6,742 nucleotides of DNA from UBA1388 sp964555515. Its GTDB lineage: Bacteria > Patescibacteriota > Microgenomatia > UBA1400 > PJMF01. The stretch spans positions 1 through 6,742 of the forward strand of contig CAZKSJ010000040.1 of the NCBI GenBank assembly GCA_964555515.1, given 5' to 3'. Numbering within the stretch: the first letter of the stretch is position 1; every line of letters begins with the position of its first letter. The position numbers were made by a program, and so were the translations under genes. Positions 1-3,876 of the stretch are shown here, piece after piece. Under the pieces are notes generated by a model. The model did no database searches, was not told the DNA's origin, and worked only from the letters and a program-made list of their open reading frames with translations.

Positions 1-453
1 CAGTTGAGCTTTCGGCCACACCTTAAAAGCAATCGTCAGACTATCCTTAAGTTGACCCCCAGACCTATCACCATCATAGTAAATTGTAAAATTAAGAGGA
101 ATGGAGTCGACAATCTCTTCTCCAACTATCTGATCTAGAATAAGTTCTGGGTTAGGTTGAGTGATAAGTGGTAAATTCATTCCTTCAAATTTTTCTACGC
201 TTTCCAAAATAATTTTGTCATCTTGATAGGTTAAGTTGGCTAGAACAAAAATTGGCTCCTGATTTGTCGTCGCTTGACTGCGAATATCTTGAGTGCCAGG
301 TTCCTGATCTTGAGCATTAGGTTGTTGCTCTTGGATTAAACCTAACTGCGATACCATAGGTTTAGCAGTGTAAAATAAAACACCGATTAAACTCATAAAG
401 AGGAGAATTGTTTTAATATTAGAATAGTGATGTTGTGTTTGATGAACCAACAT
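1..453 (-). CDS. Unknown membrane-anchored extracytoplasmic protein (C-terminus cut by window edge)
   Basis: This minus-strand frame is open from ATG at 453 to base 1 (151 codons, no stop in the window), so the C-terminus is missing. An in-frame TAA lies about 30 bases upstream with no other start between, so the ATG at 453 is the first possible start. Residues 14-30 (IKTILLFMSLIGVLFYT) form one hydrophobic segment after a short polar N-terminus, with no lipobox cysteine, which suggests a signal anchor. Residues 37-66 are a Gln/Asn/Asp/Thr-rich low-complexity linker. After that comes a beta-rich-looking region with alternating hydrophobics (FVLANLTYQDDKIILESVE). I recognise no family. It is divergent from galU, with about 120 bases between the starts. 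There is no Shine-Dalgarno sequence. A TGTGGTAA octamer sits 13 bases upstream and recurs upstream of the gene at 6090-6719. Confidence 0.7.
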   Translation of the reverse strand, partial: MLVHQTQHHYSNIKTILLFMSLIGVLFYTAKPMVSQLGLIQEQQPNAQDQEPGTQDIRSQATTNQEPIFVLANLTYQDDKIILESVEKFEGMNLPLITQPNPELILDQIVGEEIVDSIPLNFTIYYDGDRSGGQLKDSLTIAFKVWPKAQL

Positions 454-512
454 ATAGTAATTTGATTTACCACAGCTGAGTTAAGTCAGTATAGATCAAT
501 TTTTGAATGCGG

Positions 513-518
513 TATACT
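513..518 (+). promoter_or_regulatory. Possible -10 element of galU (TATACT)
   Basis: TATACT lies in the 122-base divergent intergenic region. It would place transcription start near 525 and give a leader of about 50 bases before galU. No convincing -35 hexamer sits 16-18 bases upstream. The same hexamer is found upstream of rpmG. A second TATACT reads on the minus strand in the same region and could serve the leftward gene. Confidence 0.35.
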
Positions 519-566
519 ATTTCGGTGCGTAGAAAATAATGCTGAATATTATTCATCATACATGAC

Positions 567-572
567 AGGAGG
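567..572 (+). promoter_or_regulatory. Shine-Dalgarno of galU (AGGAGG)
   Basis: A perfect AGGAGG ends three bases before the ATG at 576. It is the only textbook ribosome-binding site in the window and supports this start, although the spacer is shorter than usual. Confidence 0.7.
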
Positions 573-575
573 CAA

Positions 576-1466
576 ATGACAGAGGGTATTGTTCGTAAAG
601 CCATTATTACCGATGCTGGGTTTGCCAGCAGGTATTTGCCGATTACCAAGACTATTCCTAAAGCGATGTTGCCCTTGGGTAACAAACCAGTCATGCAGTT
701 TATGGTGGAGGAGTGTACGCAGGCAGGGATTCAAGAAATTATCATTGTGGCCACGCCAGAGGGTAAGCCAATCTATGAGGATTACTTTCATAATAGTGTA
801 ATTCGGATCAAGAAGCAGCTCGAGTCGCAAGGTAAGTTGGATCGTTACGAGCCTGTACAACGAGTGTTGGACTTTCCAAAAATTACCATCATCACTCAGG
901 ATCCGAGCTTGCCTTATGGCAATGGTTCTCCAGTTGCTTCGGCGCAAAAATTTGTCGAGGGCGAAGAAGCATTTTTAGTGATGTACAGTGACGACGTGGT
1001 TTTTGGTGAGCAGGGTGACGCCAAAGCATTAATTGATCTATATGCCACTCGTCCAGACGCAGATGGCATTATTATGGCTCAAGAAGTGAGCCCAGAAGTA
1101 GTTGATAAGTATGGCATTATTTCTTTTAAAAATGGCACAGATAATCAGCTGGATAACATAGTTGAGAAGCCTGAAGTCGGTCAAGCCCCATCCACACTGG
1201 CTTCTTATGGTCGCTACTTGTTGAAGCCATCTATTTTTGATCATCTGGTGCCGAAGTACACAGGTAAGGATGGTGAGTTGTGGACAGTTGACGCCATTAC
1301 GAAAATTGCCGAGTCTGGCACAGTCTTGGTTGAAAAAACAAAGGGTGATTGGTTAACGACTGGTGATCCGGAGAATTACTTTAGAGCTTACTTAGAATTT
1401 GTCATGAAGTTTGAGAAGTATGGATCGAAAGTTCCAGCTTGGTTGGAGGAGATTGCTTCCGCTTAA
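576..1466 (+). CDS. galU: UTP--glucose-1-phosphate uridylyltransferase (GalU-type nucleotidyltransferase)
   Basis: The family transfers UMP from UTP to glucose-1-phosphate, giving UDP-glucose for polysaccharide and envelope glycan synthesis in the cytoplasm. The 296-residue protein is the usual GalU length. The N-terminal nucleotide-binding loop is recognisable at residues 8-30 (KAIITDAGFASRYLPITKTIPKAMLP), followed by the family's KPVMQFMVEE helix and a VATPEGKP strand. SDDV (residues 138-141) matches the metal/sugar-phosphate Asp region, GIISF...VEKPE (about 180-200) the sugar-binding segment, and GELWTVDAI the usual GE-x(2)-TDA region. The signature loop is altered: the common GLGTR is GFASR, keeping the Arg but losing the second Gly and changing Thr to Ser. 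Another NTP-sugar transferase of the same superfamily, or a different sugar substrate, is possible. It is monocistronic, with a strong SD. Confidence 0.85.
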   Translation: MTEGIVRKAIITDAGFASRYLPITKTIPKAMLPLGNKPVMQFMVEECTQAGIQEIIIVATPEGKPIYEDYFHNSVIRIKKQLESQGKLDRYEPVQRVLDFPKITIITQDPSLPYGNGSPVASAQKFVEGEEAFLVMYSDDVVFGEQGDAKALIDLYATRPDADGIIMAQEVSPEVVDKYGIISFKNGTDNQLDNIVEKPEVGQAPSTLASYGRYLLKPSIFDHLVPKYTGKDGELWTVDAITKIAESGTVLVEKTKGDWLTTGDPENYFRAYLEFVMKFEKYGSKVPAWLEEIASA

Positions 1467-1504
1467 TGCTTCACCATAAATAAAATTGGCCGTTTGAAGG
1501 TGAT

Positions 1505-1531
1505 TTGAGTGCTCATCATCGGTGATATAAT
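1505..1531 (+). promoter_or_regulatory. Extended -10 promoter of the structured RNA
   Basis: TATAAT (1526-1531) is a perfect -10 and is preceded by TG plus one base (TGATATAAT), the extended -10 form. TTGAGT at 1505-1510 could be a -35, but its 15-base spacer is short. Predicted transcription start is near 1538, about 10 bases before the first paired strand of the RNA helix. Confidence 0.6.
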
Positions 1532-1537
1532 GGGCTC

Positions 1538-1691
1538 AACAAGATCGTTAACAATCGGGTGTGAGAGATGCAGATGTTTTCCTGAACACCTCGTAGACGG
1601 GCGATAGATTGTCTGAGTGCGCCGTGGTGCACTTAGCTTCTTACCCACCTTTTATTTGCGGGGAATTGCGTCTCTCACATTCGGAGGTTAA
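1538..1691 (+). ncRNA. Long-helix structured small RNA, 6S-like architecture
   Basis: By manual folding, 1555-1573 pairs with 1666-1684 in an uninterrupted helix of 19 pairs (5 G-U). It includes TGTGAGAGATGC against GCGTCTCTCACA. A 2x2 internal loop outside it leads to TTAAC (1548-1552) pairing with GTTAA (1687-1691). A three-base bulge inside it leads to TTTTCC (1577-1582) pairing with GGGGAA (1660-1665). An apical hairpin forms from CTGAGTGC (1613-1620) and GCACTTAG (1629-1636). What remains is a large, mostly unpaired bubble of about 30 and 23 bases between the terminal helix and the apical hairpin. Closing helix, central bubble and apical stem is the layout of 6S RNA, the promoter mimic that binds sigma-70 RNA polymerase. 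No RNase P, tmRNA or SRP signature was seen and no good reading frame crosses it. The structure is well supported; the 6S identity is inference. The 3' end is uncertain: a bulged hairpin at 1699-1734 follows without a T-run. Confidence 0.55.
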
Positions 1692-1767
1692 ACAATCACT
1701 TTCAAGGGGATTTGTTTAGTGGAACTTGTGAAAGAATACAGGTTTGGGGCGTGTTTAATAAAAATTT

Positions 1768-1840
1768 GCCTTCGTAGCTCAGGTGGCAGAGCGCTTTCTT
1801 GGTAAGAAAGAGGTCTCGGGTCCGACTCCCGACGAAGGCT
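1768..1840 (+). tRNA. tRNA-Thr(GGT)
   Basis: A full 73-base cloverleaf: acceptor GCCTTCG/CGAAGGC, D-stem GCTC/GAGC with G18-G19 present, anticodon stem CTTTC/GAAAG with loop TTGGTAA (anticodon GGT), five-base variable loop, and T-stem TCGGG/CCCGA. The discriminator is T, as in the second tRNA-Thr at 2882, and CCA is not encoded. The T-loop reads TCCGACT, so position 55 (normally pseudouridine in TTCGA) is C. The 3' half, from the variable loop through the downstream flank, is repeated in the array that follows. Confidence 0.88.
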
Positions 1841-1855
1841 CCCGGAATTGATTGG

Positions 1856-1995
1856 TTGATCGTAGCTCAGTAGCGACNNNNNNNNNNNNNNNNNNNNNNN
1901 NNNNNNNNNNNNNNNNNNNNNNNNNNNNNNNNNNNNNNNNNNNNNNNNNNNNNNNNNNNNNNNNNNNNNNNNNNNNNCGACTCCCGACGAAGGCT
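1856..1995 (+). pseudogene. tRNA-like unit interrupted by the assembly gap
   Basis: The left part (1856-1877) holds the same 5' half as the next two units: TTGATCG, TA, GCTC and the start of an AGTAGCGAC D-loop. The right part (1978-1995) is the T-loop, T-stem and acceptor 3' strand of the tRNA-Thr type. The anticodon region is unsequenced. Because both sides are ends of the same 55-mer, this unit may not exist as a separate copy. Confidence 0.4.
1878..1977. other. Assembly gap, 100 N
   Basis: A run of exactly 100 N, a usual placeholder for a gap of unknown size. It is bounded on each side by the same 55-mer, which indicates a repeat-induced break. Confidence 0.97.
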
Positions 1996-2010
1996 CCCGG
2001 AATTGATTGG

Positions 2011-2084
2011 TTGATCGTAGCTCAGTAGCGACAGAGCGTCCCGCCTTGGCGGGAAGGTCTCGGGTCCGACTCCCGACGAAGGCT
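2011..2084 (+). pseudogene. Degenerate tRNA-like unit with a 7-bp, 2-base-loop hairpin in place of the anticodon arm
   Basis: The 3' half (2055-2084) is identical to that of tRNA-Thr(GGT), including the C55 T-loop. The 5' half differs. Acceptor strands TTGATCG and CGAAGGC pair at only three positions. The D-loop AGTAGCGACA lacks the G18-G19 pair. The anticodon region TCCCGCCTTGGCGGGA folds as a seven-pair stem with a TT loop, so no seven-base anticodon loop can form. It keeps GCTC/GAGC and TCGGG/CCCGA stems. It is therefore tRNA-derived but not credible as a decoding tRNA. Whether it is decay, a chimera or a functional tRNA mimic is open. Confidence 0.6.
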
Positions 2085-2099
2085 CCCGGAATTGATTGG

Positions 2100-2178
2100 T
2101 TGATCGTAGCTCAGTAGCGACTGAGCGTCCCCCGCGGAGCGGGGGGGGTGGTCTCGGGTTCGACTCCCAGGCAGCTGT
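2100..2178 (+). pseudogene. Terminal tRNA-like unit with a GC-rich 7-bp hairpin and a foreign 3' end
   Basis: The 5' half matches the preceding unit to 2121. The anticodon region has CCCCCGC (2129-2135) and GCGGGGG (2139-2145) around a three-base loop, followed by three more G. The T-loop is the canonical TTCGACT, unlike the other units. The T-stem is only partly paired (TCGGG against CCCAG), and the acceptor strands TTGATCG and GCAGCTG do not pair. The array ends here, and the sequence beyond 2170 no longer matches the other units. Confidence 0.55.
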
Positions 2179-2220
2179 TCCAGAAGAAGATGATGCTGCA
2201 ACACAAGTTAGACCCGAATG

Positions 2221-2306
2221 ATCAGCGGTTTTGTTTGCCGACTAGTTTAGTTCAAGCGTTTTGTTTGTTGTTAAGATTGATTGTAGAGTGCATTTGCTCC
2301 GCTGAT
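2221..2306. repeat. 8-bp inverted repeat enclosing a 10-bp direct repeat
   Basis: ATCAGCGG (2221-2228) and CCGCTGAT (2299-2306) are perfect inverted repeats 70 bases apart. Between them GTTTTGTTTG occurs at 2228-2237 and again 30 bases later at 2258-2267. There is no reading frame and no T-tract typical of a terminator. The function is unknown; it lies between the tRNA-like array and tRNA-Tyr. Confidence 0.5.
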
Positions 2307-2329
2307 ATGGGTTTTTGTGCTTGATGTAG

Positions 2330-2335
2330 TACAAT
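2330..2335 (+). promoter_or_regulatory. Possible -10 element of tRNA-Tyr (TACAAT)
   Basis: GTACAATA lies about 40 bases before tRNA-Tyr, and the same GTACAATA octamer precedes tRNA-Thr(TGT). No clear -35 sits at the normal spacing. Confidence 0.35.
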
Positions 2336-2373
2336 ATAAATTCGGGCTGATAATTTATTACCAGTCCAAAGGT

Positions 2374-2456
2374 GCCAGGTTACCCAAGCGGTCAACGGGG
2401 GCAGACTGTAAATCTGCTGGCTTACGCCTTCAGAGGTTCGAATCCTTTACCTGGCA
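2374..2456 (+). tRNA. tRNA-Tyr(GTA)
   Basis: A class II tRNA with a long variable arm. Acceptor GCCAGGT/ACCTGGC, short D-stem CCC/GGG with AAGCGG in the loop, anticodon stem GCAGA/TCTGC with loop CTGTAAA (anticodon GTA), a 14-base variable region, and T-stem AGAGG/CCTTT with canonical TTCGAAT. The discriminator is A. CCA is not encoded; the next bases are C and six T. A protein-like reading across it (GYPSGQRG...) is the familiar false translation of such tRNAs. Confidence 0.95.
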
Positions 2457-2457
2457 C

Positions 2458-2463
2458 TTTTTT
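2458..2463 (+). terminator. T6 tract after tRNA-Tyr
   Basis: Six T immediately follow the tRNA 3' end. No separate hairpin precedes them, so at most the folded tRNA would act as the stem. Read-through into the next gene is possible. Confidence 0.25.
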
Positions 2464-2482
2464 AGTGGAGAAATGGAAAAGT

Positions 2483-2821
2483 ATGATTACAAATTTTGAA
2501 AACCGACCATTCTTTTCAAGAAACGGTCGAAATAATCAATCCGGATGGACGGAGATTGGCAATGCTGAAGATTGGAGAGAAATTTACCCAGTGGTGTCTT
2601 GTATTCTTAATCACTCCAGGATTTTAGAAGTAAATCGAGTTGCAAGAGAACACGGTCTTCCCTTTGACTATATTCAATTCTTACATGCGATGCAAAATGA
2701 AAGATTTTCCCCTTTTGAAGTAGAATGCAATGGTCAACGATTCAAATTTTCAAGAATGACCGATGTGATTAAGGTAGTTGAGAAGATAGATAAAATCATG
2801 CACCCGACGCGTTGGGGTTAA
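2483..2821 (+). CDS. Small hypothetical protein, 112 residues
   Basis: The reading frame stays open upstream through tRNA-Tyr, but that part is a tRNA translation artefact. The first ATG after the tRNA is at 2483. GGAG at 2467-2470 is a possible but distant SD (12-base spacer), and GTG at 2465 is the alternative start. The protein is soluble, without a signal or membrane segment. Its N-terminus is Asn/Arg-rich (NRPFFSRNGRNNQSGW). A predicted helical middle follows (DWREIYPVVSCILNHSRILEVNRVAREHGLPFDYIQFLHAMQ), then FEVECNGQRFKFSRMTDVIKVVEKIDKI. I recognise no family or catalytic motif. It lies between two tRNA genes and may be transcribed with tRNA-Tyr. Confidence 0.6.
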   Translation: MITNFENRPFFSRNGRNNQSGWTEIGNAEDWREIYPVVSCILNHSRILEVNRVAREHGLPFDYIQFLHAMQNERFSPFEVECNGQRFKFSRMTDVIKVVEKIDKIMHPTRWG

Positions 2822-2861
2822 GATTTTGCTATTGATTTATGCCTGGGATAAAGAGTCCAGG

Positions 2862-2870
2862 TGGTACAAT
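2862..2870 (+). promoter_or_regulatory. Extended -10 promoter of tRNA-Thr(TGT)
   Basis: TGGTACAAT combines the TGn extension with a TACAAT -10. It ends 11 bases before the tRNA, putting the start site within a few bases of the mature 5' end. No -35 is evident. Confidence 0.5.
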
Positions 2871-2881
2871 ACATGGGTAAA

Positions 2882-2954
2882 GCCACCTTAGCTCAGCTGG
2901 TAGAGCAACGGTTTTGTAAACCGTAGGTCTAGGGTTCGAGTCCCTAAGGTGGCT
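2882..2954 (+). tRNA. tRNA-Thr(TGT)
   Basis: A complete 73-base cloverleaf: acceptor GCCACCT/AGGTGGC, D-stem GCTC/GAGC with AGCTGGTA loop, anticodon stem ACGGT/ACCGT with loop TTTGTAA (anticodon TGT), variable AGGTC, T-stem TAGGG/CCCTA, and canonical TTCGAGT loop. The discriminator is T and CCA is not encoded. It serves as a within-window control showing that a normal tRNA-Thr here has T at position 55. Confidence 0.96.
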
Positions 2955-2998
2955 CATTGAGGTGATGATCGAAAATTTGCAAAAAAATAGAATGCGAT

Positions 2999-3508
2999 AT
3001 GAATGAACTAGCCTATTACCACATTAATAATAGTGCAGATAGGAATGGATATCGTGCAGACGAACGTAATAAAGACCTTTTGGTATGGGAATTTCCTTTT
3101 CGTGATGACTTGCGACTAAAAGAGGTAAAAATACCAGCAGCTGTTCCCAAAAACTTGGGTGCGCTGATTTTTGATGCAAATCCCCAATTATTGAGTGACC
3201 TGGGCATAACTGGGAGATCATTGAAAGGTTTAACTATCGCAATATTCAGAGATTTATATCCTATAGTAATTTATGTAAAGAAGGACAATGGTCAAAAAGC
3301 TAAAGATAGATTAAATGAACAACACACTTTTCACAGCCCTGAAGAAATTTATGAGTTCATGATCGAGAGGCTCATTTCCAGGTACAGCAAGAATGAAGAA
3401 AATGGAGAAGATGCGCAAAATGGAGCAAGTGGATCACCCCGACGCCGGGTAGGCAGGCCGCGGAAAGTTAAGGAACAAGTATCACAAGAAAGCGCGTTTA
3501 CTGGCTAA
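2999..3508 (+). CDS. Hypothetical protein with AT-hook-like basic C-terminal tail
   Basis: 169 residues, ATG start with no SD visible. It follows tRNA-Thr(TGT) by 44 bases and could be co-transcribed. Residues 1-110 form a compact-looking alpha/beta region with two hydrophobic stretches (LGALIFDANPQLL and LTIAIFRDLYPIVIYVKK). A charged helix follows (PEEIYEFMIERLISRYSKNEE), then an Asn/Gly/Glu/Asp linker. The tail reads SPRRRVGRPRKVKEQ. GRPRK flanked by Arg and Lys matches the AT-hook core that inserts into the AT-rich minor groove, so nucleic-acid binding is likely for the tail. I do not recognise the N-terminal domain. The tail-coding DNA is clearly richer in G and C than the rest of the gene. 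A role next to the tRNA/L33 block cannot be inferred from position alone. Confidence 0.75.
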   Translation: MNELAYYHINNSADRNGYRADERNKDLLVWEFPFRDDLRLKEVKIPAAVPKNLGALIFDANPQLLSDLGITGRSLKGLTIAIFRDLYPIVIYVKKDNGQKAKDRLNEQHTFHSPEEIYEFMIERLISRYSKNEENGEDAQNGASGSPRRRVGRPRKVKEQVSQESAFTG

Positions 3509-3524
3509 AATTTGAGATTTGAGT

Positions 3525-3530
3525 TATACT
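3525..3530 (+). promoter_or_regulatory. -10 element of rpmG (TATACT)
   Basis: TATACT is 33 bases before the rpmG ATG, giving a leader of about 27 bases. No clear -35 sits upstream. Its position makes the upstream in-frame TTG at 3519 unusable as an rpmG start. Confidence 0.4.
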
Positions 3531-3563
3531 ACGCCTCTTGAAATCAATTTTTTGAAAGAACAT

Positions 3564-3767
3564 ATGGCAAAAGCAAAAAAAGGACCACGACAAATTGTGG
3601 GGTTGAAATGCAAAACTTGTGGCAACTTTGGCTACTTAACGGAGTTTAACAAAAACAACGAGCAGCTGAAAAAACAAACCACTGGTGAAACAACTTTTCC
3701 GCTCAACAAGTACTGCGCTATCTGCCGCAAGCACACCGTGCACGTTCAGGCCAAAAAGTTAAAGTAA
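3564..3767 (+). CDS. rpmG: Large-subunit ribosomal protein L33 (bL33), zinc-ribbon form
   Basis: A component of the 50S subunit near the E site. The 67-residue protein starts MAKAKKGPRQIVGLKC, with an upstream GAAAG as a weak SD. Two pairs of cysteines, CKTC (residues 23-26) and CAIC (58-61), are the zinc-binding C+ form. KYCAICRKHTVH closely matches the family's KYCPRCRKHTLH end. Typical bL33 is 49-56 residues. Here 31 residues separate the cysteine pairs, about eight more than I recall as usual, from an extended Asn/Lys/Gln loop. An in-frame TTG at 3519 would add 15 residues but overlaps the predicted promoter. The gene appears to be monocistronic and converges with the minus-strand glycosyltransferase. 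Confidence 0.93.
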   Translation: MAKAKKGPRQIVGLKCKTCGNFGYLTEFNKNNEQLKKQTTGETTFPLNKYCAICRKHTVHVQAKKLK

Positions 3768-3813
3768 CTTCCTAATTTTCCGTAGCTTAAAGACTGTTTA
3801 CAATTACTGGTCG

Positions 3814-3845
3814 GCTTGTCGATAGGAGGGGCAATTGCTTGTCGA
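3814..3845. repeat. 9-bp direct repeat GCTTGTCGA between convergent genes
   Basis: GCTTGTCGA occurs at 3814-3822 and 3837-3845 in the 109-base convergent intergenic region between rpmG and the glycosyltransferase. No clear hairpin terminator was found for either gene. Confidence 0.4.
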
Positions 3846-3876
3846 AAACTTTCCCGATCGGATTCATCTACTTGGT

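Larger units (their letters stand above)
1823..2121 (+). repeat. 55-bp direct repeat, three copies, at the core of a tRNA-like array
   Basis: An identical 55-base sequence occurs at 1823-1877, 1978-2032 and 2067-2121. The last two are 89 bases apart. Each copy runs from the T-loop of one tRNA-like unit, through its acceptor 3' strand and an AT-richer linker, to the D-loop of the next unit. The 34-base sequence between copies two and three holds a GC-rich hairpin in the anticodon-arm position. The first two copies lie exactly on either side of the N gap, so they could be one molecule-level copy reported twice, or there could be extra units in the gap. Confidence 0.9.

Noticed and set aside
562..579. 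Five-codon upstream ORF (MTGGK) whose stop overlaps the galU start as ATGA
   Set aside because: It has no SD of its own and simply spans the galU SD. The short length makes chance likely.
1471..1501. Terminator hairpin after galU (TCACC/GGTGA)
   Set aside because: The stem is only five pairs with a long loop and no T-tract.
1823..2121. CRISPR array (repeat plus variable spacer)
   Set aside because: Repeats are 55 bp and are pieces of tRNA. The variable parts are self-complementary hairpins, and no cas genes are nearby.
2022..2204. Minus-strand 60-codon ORF across the array
   Set aside because: It is antisense to tRNA-like repeats and GC hairpins, with no SD and a composition expected of a shadow frame.
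2185..2230. Integron attC-like core (GTTAGAC matches GTTRRRY)
   Set aside because: No matching RYYYAAC partner in the proper inverted arrangement was found, and there is no integrase in the window.
2372..2482. Open frame upstream of the small protein, reading MPGYPSGQRGQTVNLLAYAFRGSNPLPGT
   Set aside because: This is tRNA-Tyr translated in one frame, a well-known annotation artefact. The gene is taken to start at 2483.
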